A stretch of 64,000 nt of DNA from Calliopum simillimum (GCA_951812925.1 OX638371.1:83523697-83587696); one strand, 5' to 3'; numbered from the stretch's first letter, positions 33,233-46,355 are shown. A program made the numbers and translations. Notes: generated by a model from the letters alone, not told the origin.

Positions 33233-36203
33233 TTATTTTGCGGCCCTATTTTTTTTTATTTAATCCTGATGGACTGAGATTGTTGAATACTTATGGGTAT
33301 GGCTTGTTCGTATGAATTGACTCTAGAAATCGTTGTTTAAAAGAGCAAAAAAAATGTTTTGTTTGTATAAAGTTTAGATGGATGATAACTCGGAAAGTAC
33401 GGATTTAATTCGAAATGTTAAAAAGTAAGGTTAAATGAGGAAAGTTATAACTTTTTGATGCCTGTAACAAAGAGAAATTATACTGTTTCCTGTGAATTTT
33501 ATAATTATCTCAATATGCCTCTAAACAGCTATTTTTTGACTCTAAAGCAAAGAGTCAATACTCGCAAACAATTTATAGTCTAGTTATAGGATGACCTTGG
33601 TGAATCTGAGTTTACTCACAAAACTAAGGCCGTAGAAAAACAATTTTTATTTTGTTCAATAACAATTATAAGTTTCTTTCTCACAGTGTAACTAACTAAG
33701 GTCAAGTTGCTGTGGCATAAACCAAACAATTTTAAGATTTGTTAGGTGAATGTTTTATGTTGGTAATTTTTTTTTTTTTTTCTTTTTTCTTTTACGTCCA
33801 ACATGGGTACTGCGACACTGATAAAACCAAAATTATTTATGATGTGATATTAAGACATTTATTTTATTACTATCGAAATGTTCCAGCGCCAGCACAAGTA
33901 ATGAAAGTCCTTAGATATACCATGAATAATCTCTTAATTTTCTTTAAGGGGATATAAGCATTTAAGCTTTCACTACATTCCTTTCGAAGAAAAGACCATT
34001 TTATATGTTGACATTAAATGCTTTTATTATAGGCTTAGATTTGCTGGCTACAATACTCATTATTTTACTTTTATTAACAGCTTAAAAAGCATTTAATTGC
34101 TTTTGTTCAACTTTTGTGTGCAGCGTTTTTCCAGATAATGCCAACATTATGTGGTGCTATTTTTATATAAAATCCTCATTTGTTGTTGTTGTTTTACTAA
34201 AAATATACTTTTGTGTTAATCAAAAAAGTTTTTGCCAAACCCCCCCCCCCCCCCCCCGACCACCTTATGCTGGCTAAAATACTTTTGTTAGATTTCGCAC
34301 AACTTTCCACTTAAAATGTACAAGTAATCAATAAAATTAATGATGTATTAAAACACAAAGCATAACAATGAATGAAGGTACAGAAAGGAAAAAAAAATAC
34401 AAAAAATAAAACAACAAAATAAGGATTTTATTCTGTTTCGTATTAGGTATAAAGTCCTAGAATTCAAAGTTTTATTAATTAAGCAAATTGACCTCGTAAA
34501 CACTTTGGGAGTGTTAATGACTTTCGTGCATTACAATGTGCCTGAATTTAACAAACTTTAAGTACCAAAATATACACTTGAGAGCTGGTTTTTTATAATT
34601 GCTTAAAGTTGCTTTTTTTCTCTATCTCTCTTTTTTTTTTTTGTATTTGTTATTATATTTAATTGCTGCGCTGCGCCTGAAAGTAGACTTTAATTTGTAT
34701 TTTACGTGTTTGAAATAATGTCATTTTTTTATCACTAAAGCGGTCAGTTGCCCTTGCTAACTAATAATGATTTTTTTATTGCTTTTTGCTTCATTTAGTA
34801 CAGAATTTTAATGGTTTTTTCTGTATACAGGATATCATTAAGTAGAGTATACTTACTTAGCTGTAAAAATTCGATAGATTAAGGTCGTAGTAAATTTGAT
34901 ATAAAGCTTTTGTAAAAAAAAGAATGCAGGTTCCTCCTGTGTACTTATTTAAAAACGAAAAAAAAATTAAATTTTATTTTATCAAATTAAAACATACCAA
35001 ACTAATGTAGAAAAAGGCAATTGCGACATTGGAAATATATTTAAAGCTCTTTAACCTTCTATATAGCGTTTTCAGTTATGCAAGTGTTCACCATTGACTC
35101 AGCGACCAAACAATTTTTGCAGTTTTACCCTATATTAAGCTCACTGCTAAAATGGTTCTTAATTTTAAGTTGTTTTGATCCTCCCACCAAATAGCTCGAA
35201 AATATCTGATATGATGGTGCGGGAAGGTTATGGAATAATGCAAAGTCAAATTATAAAAAAAAAAAAAACACTTTTTACTAGTGTCGAGAAAATGTTTCAA
35301 CCCTCATGTTGAATCATTTCAAAAATAATTTCATTTTGCCTGAATTGAGTAAGGTGAACACTAACCAGAAAAAACTAAAACCAACATAAATAGACATTTT
35401 TAACTAAATTTGTGATGCATTGCAATGGGACGGTTCTATCATGACATAATTCTGAGTTATCCTTCCTTAAAAATGTTCAAAAGTTGTCATCACTACAATA
35501 TTTCAATAAACAACAATTCAAATTTCTGGCTGAATGAGTTTGTGGTAACTTTTTTGCGTAATTGTGGGTCGCTGAATCCGAATATTGTACCCGTTATTTT
35601 AATAAGGTCTGAGATCGCTGCAAGTGGGGTGTTTTATTCCTTTTTTCGAGTGAAATTGATATTCCCAAAACCTGTTAAAATCAGTTTCGACATTTTTGAC
35701 GATTTGGAGAAAGTTGTGTGAAATGAACCAACAAATTTTTTTATTCAAATAAAAATTTACCCTGACCACCCCCTATTACCTTTTTCGGGCAATTTAAAAA
35801 ATTTTTATTGATTATTTGGCCATAGCATGTAAACAGTCCAGAAAACTATCAAGGTCTATTCGGGAAAACAGTTCATCATAAAAAAATAGTTAGAATTGCT
35901 GAAGGCGTCAAGTATAAAGTGTGTACCGGTTTTAAGACAAGGGTTTTCAAATGCAATACATTGATAGTTTTCAACTTTGAACCCTATATCTTAAAATTGG
36001 TACACCCTATATGGTTGGAAGGAAACAACGGTTACCATGTTCAGAATCAGCGACCTTAAATTAGTTAAAAAGTTTAATGATCTCATTCTGATTTATTTCC
36101 CTTCAATACCCACTATTATTATTCTTAAACTCTGTTATGGGAAATCTAACTTTTTTCTTCCACAACTCTTCTTGAATTATGCTAATATCTATTTTTGTTC
36201 AGA
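33233..36203. other. Unassigned AT-rich DNA with an 18-C run
   Basis: 34240-34257 is an uninterrupted C18 run. 35567-35590 (GGGTCGCTGAATCCGAATAT) and 36034-36052 (inverted, with CAGCGACC) are remnants of the palindromic element family seen at 687-1281. No host gene recognised. Confidence 0.45.
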
Positions 36204-36447
36204 TGGGGATGGATTAGTCATACCCTCCGGAAACATCAGAGCTAAGTCTCTAGAGTGGAGTTCACGGGGCAGTAGAGGACGTGGTAGACCGAGAACCACC
36301 AGGAAAGCTCGCTGCATAAGGAAATCCATGAATTGCGAAATCCGTGGCAAGAGATAAAAGTTATCGGAAAGTATCGAAGCAAATGGAGAAGTTTCATTTT
36401 GGCCCTACGCTTCCCCTTGGAGTTACAAAAGAATACATACATACATT
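36204..36447 (+). pseudogene. 3' end of a non-LTR retrotransposon (RTE/L1-like RT C-terminus)
   Basis: Read across small frameshifts, the plus strand gives GWISHTLRK, then SLEWSSRGSRGRGRPRTT, then PWQEIKVIGKYRSKWRSFI. This order matches the conserved C-terminal tail of RTE-like and related LINE reverse transcriptases (IGH-LRK, then ALEWNPQG-RGRPK-TW, then W---R-RWR). It ends in a short ACAT tail at about 36433-36447, a common LINE 3' end. It is a 5'-truncated dead copy. Confidence 0.65.
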
Positions 36448-36489
36448 TTTGCTTTTTTTTTTTGCGCAATGGTCTAAGCTTGAAATTTA

Positions 36490-37686
36490 ACTAGTAAGGG
36501 TGAAACCTTTGGAATGGCCAAACATTAAATATCCTACACTGCAACATTTTCAAAATTTTGCCAATCCCTCTTGTCCGAGTTTACTCAGTTTTTGCTCAGA
36601 GCTTGCATTTAAAATTCTTAGTGTCTGAGTGAAATTGGGTTGGATTATCTCAAAAAACGCTTTCAGTATAGGGCTTTGAAGCTTTTGCTTATATGGGAGG
36701 TGCCACGCCCTCTTGTTCGAGCTTGTCTTGTTTAAGCTCAGAGCATTCATTTACATATAGTCTTTAGTGTCTGAGTAAAATTTAGTTTGATTACACAGGA
36801 CCACAAAAAAAAAAAGTCCTGTAGTAGAAAGTTGAGGTACCATACGGTATGGTTTTCAATGTTCTAAAAACGAATCCGATGTCAGAATTTAGCCATCACC
36901 CTCAGATTTTGAGATATCCTTGCTTAAAGTTGCAGGAAGCACTGTTTTCAGGCTTATGGTGCAGTTCCAGGAAACGATGTAATTCCATATTTTAAATGGA
37001 ATCGGATAGCAATAATCTTCCTTATAAAACTATACATTCTAATTTTTTCGATTGGACAGTTTGAAGTAAACGTATCTCAACCCCCATACAAAGCACTTCA
37101 TTATATTTGTAGCGTAAAATCCATTTAATATATAAAAATGATAACCCTTTTCTTCAAAGTAAGATAACTCTGAAAGTAAGAGTCCAGTCGGAAAAATTTT
37201 AAGATAGAGTTTTATAAGAAAGTTTGTGGCTATTCGATGTCATTAAAAAAATGGAGCTACCACATTTCCTGGAACTGCACCATAAGCTTGAAAACAGCGC
37301 TTTCTGCAACTTTAAGCAGGGATATCCCAAAATCTGAGGGTGATGGCTGAATTCTGACCTCGGATTCGTTTTAAACACATTGAAAACCATACCGTATGGT
37401 ACCTCAACTTTCTACCACAGGACTTTTTTTTTTGTGGTCCTGTGTTATCTTTAAAAACGCTTTCAGCATAGGGTTTTGAAGCTTTTGCTTATATGGTTAT
37501 AATTCATAGTATTCATGTGTATTTCAATTACATTGTCGTGAAAAATACTCCTAAAGATGCATTTTGAATATATTTTTGTATGGGCGGTAGGTGTTTCCGT
37601 TGACCGATTTCACTCATTTTCAATCCCACGAGCTAACCTTGACGTCAGAGGTGGTGTATCAAATTTCATTGAAATATCTTGCTCAT
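36490..37686 (+). repeat. Dispersed fly repeat, copy 3, split by a palindromic MITE
   Basis: Begins ACTAGTAAGGGTG as copy 1 does. It is interrupted at 36791-37447 by the CACAGG-ended element, then resumes with AAAAACGCTTTCAGCATA and GGGCGGTAGGTGTTTCCG. The 3' part is shortened relative to copy 1. Confidence 0.7.
36794..37444. mobile_element. 651-bp palindromic MITE with CACAGGACCACA ends
   Basis: The tips CACAGGACCAC plus an A run, and a T run plus GTGGTCCTGTG, are perfect inverted repeats; the arms extend about 190 bp (for example AGGTACCATACGGTATGGTT). TTA flanks both sides. The host repeat reads GGATTATCTC at the same place in other copies, so the target TTA was duplicated on insertion. 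Same family as 687-1281. Confidence 0.88.
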
Positions 37687-37836
37687 CTATAAAATAGTAA
37701 AAGAATAATCACAAAAATATTCCTCCTCGTGCCACAGCAGTAGAGAAAACAACTGAGCTACAAAAATTTAGTTCACAGCTTATTTCAACCAGAGAGTTAT
37801 CAGAATAATGAAGAGCGTTTGTGGTACAAAACAATA

Positions 37837-38060
37837 GTAGAGTAGAACGGGGCAATGTCGTGCACTCAACTTTGACATGCTCGTAAAGCCGTACATCTCA
37901 AGCGAATGCGACGAGTAAGCATCCGATCGAAAGATAATTTCGTTGGTTACATCCATGTGTAACAACATTTGTGTAGCGAGAAATTGTGTTTGTGTAAGTG
38001 ATGAAAAAAAAATGTGCACGACATTACCCCCCTCAAAATTTGTGGGGTAATGTCGTGCAT
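37837..38060. mobile_element. Partial copy of GTAGAGTAGAACGGGG-ended TIR element
   Basis: Left 165 bp is a direct repeat of 38189-38356. It also holds a hairpin at 38016-38059 formed by TGCACGACATTACCCC and its inverse. Confidence 0.7.
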
Positions 38061-38188
38061 TGTTTTCCGAGCATAGTAAAGGTACCAAAATGTGTGAGAA
38101 ATGATAGGTAGTGGTTCTATTAAAGGAGATTTAGCATTATCATGTATTTATTCATTATTATACAAGTGTGAAATACATAATATGTTGT

Positions 38189-38740
38189 GTAGAGTAGAAC
38201 GGGGCAATGTCGTGCACTCAACTTTCACATGCTCGTAAATCCGTACATCTCAAGCGAATGCAACGAGTAAGCATCCGATCGAAAGATAATTTCATTGGTT
38301 ACATCCATGTGTAACAACATTTGTGTAGCGAGGAATTGTGTATGTGTAAGTGAATGTGCACGACATTACCCCAATGGTCGTTTTAAAGGTCAACTTCGAT
38401 AACTCGGTGAAGCCCAAAATTTTTTTCGAAAACCAAATACTTCTTTTCTGTGGCAAGATATTTCGTTTCAGAGAACACTTACCTGGTATATTTTCCCGCA
38501 AGGAAAATTATTTTTCTGACCCGATGAAAAAACACTTTTATCGTCCCGAAAGCGTGCGTTTTGAAAAAAAGGTTACTCTGTAGAGACGAACTGGTGAAAA
38601 TTGCTAGTATTATATGCATAAGCTCAGTAGGTCAGCAGGTCCCTACCTTACGAACAGTTGGTAAATCATTCAATTCTTTGGGCTGAAACAGCCAGTGCAC
38701 GACATTACCCTCTGCACGACATTACCCCGTTCTACTCTAC
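38189..38740. mobile_element. TIR element with reiterated GGGGTAATGTCGTGCA motif
   Basis: Ends GTAGAGTAGAACGGGG and CCCCGTTCTACTCTAC are inverted. With the partial copy, the terminal motif appears seven times (37849, 38016, 38044, 38201, 38357, 38696, 38713) in both orientations. No transposase and no clear target duplication. Confidence 0.72.
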
Positions 38741-41690
38741 TTTAATTTTCTATAAAAAAAAAATTCTATACTTTTGCTTGTAATATTTTTAAGCTATTTT
38801 TGGTTTGAGTTCGTCAATTAACTTGAGCACGCGAATATTTTTACCAAATTGAAAATAGTCTATGACATCGGAAAATAGTAAAATTGTTTTATTTCAATAG
38901 CATGAGAATCCGAGTTTCTTAATTTGACGGCCTTCCGGCACCATCAAGGCTTTTCTGATGGTCTTCAAATTTCGTATTAGCTGTTTCTAGATAAAATGTA
39001 AACTTTTAAGTTTTCTAAAGCAAACATCAAAGCAAACTTGTTTATCAAATCCATCCTATTTACTTAAATTCCTTTAATACGTATAAATTTTTGTTGCAAG
39101 AAATGATTGCAGTAAGTCGCAGTTATATTGTATCAGTTCTTTCCGAAAACAGTATGTTTATGAGTCATTTATGCCCAACATTTTTTTTCAGACCTTTGTA
39201 AAACACACTCAAAAGTCAATTTTCAATCCTATTATTGAATTTTAATCATGTGCACAAAGCAATTCCAACAACTAAATCCAGGTTAAAGTAAAGAAATAAG
39301 CTATTGAGAAGCAATATTAACATTTGATTTACTCAAATTAAAAATAATTTATCATAATTTTATATAATATGAAAAATTAATTGAAAATTCTCCATAGCTA
39401 GTGGTATGCAATACACACAAAAACCCAACTGAGCCCATTTGCAGCACATTTTTAGAGGGAAAAAAATCAATCCCGAAAGTATGCAAACAAATATTTACTG
39501 TTGATATTTTGTGCCTAAATAATTGATATCAAGTGCAGAAAAAACATGATGATATTCCATTGCGGCACACATTTGCGTAGCTGAAATTATTTTGTTTTGA
39601 AATTTATTTTTTTTATTTTCCTGTAAATTTGATGATGCTGTTTCTGTCATTGTTGTGTTTATTGTTGTTGTTGTTGATTTTGTGTTTTTTTTTTCGACAA
39701 ATTTTCATGGAAATTCGCTTGCTTGCATTAAGTACGTGACACAATTACTCATTTTAAGGGTTTTGTTTTTTTCATCAGCAATTCCAAGCAAGCTAGCAAC
39801 AGCATAAATGCAGGGCGCACTGAGGAACATAAGCGTTTTAAGCAAATTTAATCCGCTTGTTATTCAAGGGTTAGAGGTTTTTGGCTTTTTTTTCGTTTTT
39901 GGTATTTTGCACGTGTTGTTGCCCTTTTTTGTTTGTTTATTTGCTTTGTTTTATGTCGCAATTGAGCCTGACATATTTTCATTTTGTTTCTGTGCCTCAT
40001 TTTTTATTTTTTTTTTTTTTTTTTTTTTTGATGACACTTTTTATTCTTTTTATATCCTTGCATTTCAATACAGTCTTTATATTTTATTTGATTTAAAGAT
40101 GCCCATTTTTAAGTGCTTAATTTTAACCTTTTGTTCTTTTTTTTATAAAATTGTATTTATTTATTTATATTGTTTCGTCGTTTGATGCTTTAAATTAAGT
40201 AGAAGAGTACAGCATTGTCATTTTTATATGTTTAAGGACTATTTCTACTATAAATGGAATTTAATATCTGATATTAAATTCAAATTTATTTTTATGCTCA
40301 AAAAAATTAAGGCGAATTTGTAGCCGCACATATAAAAATAAAAACATAAAAAAAGAAATCTTATTGATACGACTTGGAGAGCATCGAGAAATGTTCAAAG
40401 AATTAAAATATGGCTTAAAAATTCAAAATTACGGAATACCGATTAAAAAATATGGAAAAATGTTGGTATAACATGATAAGTGGCAAATTGTAGACGAAAA
40501 ATTATGAAAATGTCAAGAAAACTCCTAAAGTATCAGTTAATATGTTTGAAGGAAAATACGCCAATCTCACAGCAAAATTAAATATCTAAAAGAAAAAATT
40601 GCAGCGAGTCAAACTTCCCTTTTTTGGGGTTAACAGATCAAACAACTCAGTTTTTATTAAAAACTGCGCGTCAAATAAATAAACTTCTTTTGCAGCAAAA
40701 TTTACTGAGATAAGTAATTTTTAGGTGAAAGTCCTATTTTTCATTTTCTAAAGCGAGCAAGTACTGAAAATTTGAATATTTTACATTAATTTTAAACTAA
40801 GACGGTTATTACTTTCTATGTTTCTTGACCGCTCAGAAAAAGTCAAAAAGCACTTTAAAGGTTTAGACATATAGTCTATTGATTAGGTAATTTTAAAGGG
40901 AAGTTATACCCTCTTCTCACTTGCCTGCTTAACCAGTCATAATCAGAAAATCTTGATAATTACAGAACCACGTTCACACCTTTTACCTGGATGAGTCATC
41001 TATCATTTCAATGACACTTTTTTGGCGTTTACCAAATCACGACACTATTTTCACTTTTTTCATATATATTTTTATATATTTCGTTATTTAAATTTTATTT
41101 AAAACAATTGAGACGAACATATTTTTGATTGAAGCTTTAATTTTCTTTTTATTAAAATGTTTTATTTGTTTACATTTTGCATTTGTCAAAAGAAAAGGAA
41201 ATTTCCTAATTTCCCTGGGATTTTTTAAATTTGGAGATGCCACCTGCCGATTTTTTGGGTTAAATGATCTAAGTGTTTAAAAACTAGCTCATCTTTCCCA
41301 TACAAATCGAAAAACTTTTTATATTAGTGTGTGATAGGTACAGGCATTGCTTGATATAATAAAAAGAGATACAATTTCCTTTCAAATGGTTTATTTAAAA
41401 ATTTTAGTACCTGGAGACCGATCCCTGCTCGGTCAACAATCTGATCTTATTGTTTTAGTCGATGTTTTTATTCATAGCTATATTTTGTTATGAAACTCGT
41501 ACCTTTTCACCTCCAATGCTTTCAAAATGATCAATTAACCGATGAGAAAAATAATAAGAAAAAACTCGGAAAATATCGAATGGTATAGAAAAATATCAAG
41601 AACTCCAAATTTTTTAAGATAAATAGAATGACTTAAAATAAATAAATGGGATTCGCCACGCACCCAAAATATTTCGTCTCTTGTATGGGG
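38741..41690. other. Unassigned AT-rich DNA
   Basis: Homopolymer-rich, with a TTG repeat near 39660-39675 and a long T run near 40006-40030. A 125-codon open frame at 39808-40185 is Phe/Leu-rich because of T runs and is not supported as a gene. Confidence 0.45.
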
Positions 41691-41739
41691 GCTGAAATAT
41701 CGTATCATCATGCCTCGGAAAGTTCATTCCCTTTTTTTT

Positions 41740-42940
41740 TTTGTGCATGAGTTATTAACTAAAATTTTTATTTTGGAAAAAAGTGGGCTCACTTTTCGTT
41801 ATGCTTTAGATACTCGTGATCCAGATCCGCATACCAAATTTCATCAAAATATGTTGTACCATTTGCGTTAAATAGCATTTAATTTGTTTTACTTGTATGG
41901 GAGGTTCCACGCCCACCTGCGATATTTTGCCCACTTTCAGCCCGTAGGTGCCTCATAAAAAGAAGATTCCCTACAGTTAAATTCAGAAAGATTGCTTTAG
42001 TAGTTTTCTTTTTATAGCATATTAAATTTTTAGGGGCGGTGCCACACCCTCCAACGAGTTTTCCTAATATAACGGCATATCACATATTAATACTTGTTTT
42101 CAGGGGAAAACATTTTAAATTTTTATTAAAATTGTTGAATTCGTTTTCGAGTAATATTGAATTAAAATTTTCAATGGTTAAAAAAGTGGCGTGGCACTTC
42201 TTAGATACCGCCCACTTTTCGGTTATTACAAGGCATTGATAAGTAGTACCTACATAACAAATTTCACTAAAATATCTTGTAACATTTGCGAGAAATAGCA
42301 TTTAACGTATTTTGCTTGTATGGGAGGTTCCACGCGCAATGGCGACTTTTCGCCCATTTTAAAATCAGAGATGCCCTATTGCAATTAGGCTCCTCACAGT
42401 TAATTTCTGAATGTTTGCTTAATTGGTTCTCTTTTTATACCGTTTCATATTTTTGTGGGCGGTGCCACGCCCTTCAACGAGTTTTCCCAATATAACGGTG
42501 TATAAAATATGAATTCTTGTTTCTAGAGGTAATATCTCCTTAATTTTCATAAAAATTGTTGGAGTCGTTTTCGAGTAATATTGAATCAAAGTTTTCAAGG
42601 GCTGAAAAGTAGGCGTGGCACTTTTTCGATCCCGCTCACTTTTTGTTTGTTACAAGGCAATATTAAGCCGCACCCGCTCATCAAATTTCGTCCAAATACC
42701 TTGTATGGTTTGTGAGTTATGACTAAATCAAATTTAAAATTTAGTGCAGTGCCACGCCCTCTGGTGAGCATTTACAAAGTTCAAACCTAGCTCATTCTTC
42801 ATTGGTTGCTAATATCTAACACTGTTCCAAGTTTCATTGAAATCGCTGTAGCCGTTTTCGAGAAAAAATATTGGCACAGAAATAAGTACAAAGAAACAAA
42901 CAAAAAAACAAAAAAACAAACATACAATTTTAGCTCGTAT
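41740..42940 (+). repeat. ~424-bp tandem repeat, about three units
   Basis: TTGTATGGGAGGTTCCACGC recurs at about 41893 and 42317; GGGCGGTGCCAC at 42034 and 42457; a block ending TTACAAGGCA at about 42211 and 42634. The period is 423-424 bp. The third unit is diverged. The array ends with GTTTTCGAGAAAAAATATTGG and a CAAACAAAA-rich tail. No protein is encoded. Confidence 0.8.
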
Positions 42941-43897
42941 AAGAAGAGAAGATATGTCAAAAAATTACTGAAATATAGCTAGTCGAACATAAAAATTTTG
43001 TTACTTCAGCCGAAAAAAACGGTTTTTACTCAAAACGAAGGCATCTTAGGCAGAAAGTTTAGTAGGCAAAAAATACTTTGAATTATTTGAGAAATACTTT
43101 AAAAATACGTTAGAATTTTTTTGAACTTTTTTTATATATTTTTTTTTGACCAATTTTTGAAAATAATAAAATGTGCCCAAAAATTATGAAAAAAATCATA
43201 TTTATTTCTTGGACAATTCTAAGCACTTTTTGGCTAAGGAACCTTGAAAAACGCTATTTCGATGGCAAATTTAATTATCTACAAAAAGTTTTCTAAAAAA
43301 ATATGGAAATTTTGCTTCGTATGCTAGATATTTTGAAAAACTGTAAGGGCTGCATTTAGCCCCCTCCCTCTCCAATTTCAACCACTTAATTTAATAGCAC
43401 TCCGCGGTTTTTTCTTCTTAAGTGACCCATTTATCTATTTCTATAACAAAAATCCGTGATCTCTAACTTCCATTTTTGCATGTTTTTCACGACTTAATCA
43501 AAGGCTAACCGTCTTATTAATTTTGAGGCTTTTAAATTAAATATTTCAAATGAGATTTTCTTTTTTTTTTTTCTTTTGTTTTCTAAAATTAGCGAATTTG
43601 CAAAGTTTGAATATTTTACATCAATTCTAATTATACCGGCTATCAAAATTTTTGTTTCTGAAACGATCGGAAAAAATCAAAAAGAATTTAGTGGGCCAAA
43701 ATTTAGTCTTCTTGAATGTATCATTTCATATTGGATATGTTTAAATAAACATCAAAAAAAATAATGTAAGCGAGAAAACGGAAAAAAAATTATAAATTTG
43801 GAATATTACTAAATACTAATACTCAAAAGGATGTCCTTATCCTTTAAACTTTAAATCTAATTTTTCATTATTCCAGTAAAATACTCGGAATCTATTT
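42941..43897. other. AT-rich DNA related to foldback arms
   Basis: Contains phrases such as CTCAAAACGAAGGCATCTTA and GGACAATTCTAAGCAC that resemble segments of the 51.9-54.9 kb palindrome arms. Probably a decayed relative. Confidence 0.35.
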
Positions 43898-45992
43898 GGG
43901 TGATTCTCAGATAACTGTACTTTTTGTGTCCTCTGGAGATTTTACCTATACAGTAGGCTTTTTTTTCACAAAAAATTACGCTATAAGTTAGAAACTATGT
44001 TTTTCTAATAGAGCGGATCAATTTTACCACCAAATAATTATTGGTCTACTTTGAAAGTTTGCAAATATACCCCAAATGTCACAAACGTGGCATGTCCTAC
44101 CCCTACTTTTTATACACAAAACGATGAAAAACGACCAAAAAACGGAAATAGAACAGAAAACAAGTTACTACACATATTAAGTAAATACTTAAGGCTGCAA
44201 TATTCTGAGCCCATCTGCAGTTTTAAGCAATTTTTAGAGGGCACAATTTCGAATTGAAAACTGTCCCCTAGTTTTGGAAAAAAAAAATTTCTTAAAAGTA
44301 TTATGCTACTACTGCATGGTACTACTGTTTCAGTCAATAGATTGCAATACACATGCATTAATTCTGATCTCTATCCATCACCCAAACGTCATCATGTCCG
44401 AACGCGTCCAAAAAGAAATCTGTTTGCGTTTTATAGGGCATTTTATAAACAAAAACCGTTTTTTCTAAAAATTATGGTCACAAACGTGGCACTCGGCACT
44501 CCCAGGTAGGACATTTTATTTTATGCACGAAACAATTTTTTTTGTAGGATTTGCAGACATGACCCCAAATTCTTTCGGAAAAATCTTGAACTCAAAAGCG
44601 TGCTTTACAATGAGCGATAAACTGCAAAAATTTCACAAACGTGGCGCATGAAAAATGTCACAAACGTGGCACTTTTTATCAGTCTGCAAAAAAACATATT
44701 TCATATAAAGTTTGAGCATACAGATGTTTAGTTGAAGGCTATTAATTATGTTTTTAATACAAAAATTTTTCTACACCATCAGAATCCTGAGTTATCCTTG
44801 CTCAAAAGTGAAAAAATCACTGTTTTGACATCTACTGAAAGATATAGAACAAAAACAACAACAAGTAAAATAAATTTTTGTCAATGGATTCAGACAGCCA
44901 AATTTATTGTCAACAAGACATAATTTACCGTTTTTCAATTGGATTCTTAGCTTCCGAGTTATAAGCGTTTAAATTAAGGACATCTTTCGATAACATACAA
45001 AGGATTTTTCGAGACCGAAAAGTTACAAAAAATCAAGTTTATTATTTTTATCAATAACATATTTAATTACGAAAATTTCGTGACTTTGCAGACCATAATC
45101 GCATGAAAAATGACAGCTCTATTCTAGATTTAGTGACTAAGCCTACTAAACTACTACTTTGCAAATTCACAGAATCAAAATTTCATCTGTTCATTCACTA
45201 AATCTACAATAGAGCCTTATTTTTTCATCCGATTTTAGTCTGCAAGGTCTTAAAATTTTCGTGATAAAATATATTTCTGGTAAAAATAATAAAACTTACC
45301 ATTTTTGTTAATTTTTCGGTCCTTTGTGTGTTATTGAGAGGTATCCTTTTTTTAAAGGCTTATGACTCGGAAACTGGGAATCCAATTGAAAAACGGTAAA
45401 TTTTGTCTTGTTGACAATAAATTCGGCTGTCTGAATCCATTGACAAAAATTAATTTTACTTATTGCTGTTTTAGTTAAGTAGATGTCAAATCTGTGATTT
45501 TTTCACTTTTGAGCAAGGATAACTAAGGATACTGATGTAATAGAAAAAAATCAAGATCAGATTCGTAATTAAGAGATCCTAATCCATCACAAACGGCTAT
45601 TAAAACAGAAGACAGGGAACCATAGTTGATCTTTAGGGCCGTAGGGAATAAAAAAAATGGACCACCGGAGACATGACACTGTTGCAAAATTAGTCTTGAA
45701 GTGTAAATTTGTCATTATATGCAATATATCTCTCATCAAAACGCTTCAAAACCATAATTTTTCCATACTGTGGCTAAAATGTCACAAACGTGGCAATTTG
45801 GTCACAAACGTGGCAGCAAAATTTCTTAATTTCGACCTCAAAGCCGTAAATTCACACTTAATGTTGATCTACTTAAAAGGTGAGTTTTAAGAGTGTGTTT
45901 ACATAAGATAGCATGAAGAAACTTGCAAAAATCCAAAAAAAATATCTGCCAATTTTACAACTCGAAAAAGCACAGTTATCTAAGAATCACCC
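43898..45992. mobile_element. 2.1-kb foldback element with TCACAAACGTGGCA motifs
   Basis: The outer tips GGGTGATTCTCAGATAACTGT and ACAGTTATCTAAGAATCACCC are inverted; ATTT lies outside both. TCACAAACGTGGC occurs at about 44078, 44479, 44634, 44660, 45781 and 45800, all in the same orientation. An inner palindrome spans 44777-45538 with arms of about 370 bp (for example GTTATCCTTGCTCAAAAGTG) centred near 45157. No coding region. Confidence 0.72.
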
Positions 45993-46071
45993 ATTTATTT
46001 TATAATTTTTACCAAATTAAAAAATTAAAGAATGTAAGAATTTTGAGTTCGAAAAGTATATGAGGACGTCC

Positions 46072-46355
46072 AAATCAAAACACAATATCGGCGTGCCCGA
46101 TTCAAAATGAGTTAATGATGCAGATACTTGAAACCATAAAAAAATTTATTTATCACCGCCAAATCGAAGCTTAAAATATGGTGTTAAATCAAAACTCAAT
46201 ATCGGCAGATTTTTGTCAAATCAAAACCCAACATTGGTTTTTTTTTAAAAAATACATAAATAAAATACGGACCTCAAAGCCATGTTAACATGGATATCAA
46301 TAGATGACACCAGGAAGCATTGGCTATAAGAACTTTAACTTAACTTAACATATTA
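46072..46355. repeat. AAATCAAAACNCAATATCGG dispersed repeat
   Basis: The motif starts at 46072, 46185 and 46218, and again at 47881 beyond the mariner insertion. It may be an older element split by the mariner. Confidence 0.4.

Noticed and set aside
39808..40185. 125-codon Phe/Leu-rich frame that looks like a membrane protein
   Set aside because: Driven by T runs; no conserved motif.
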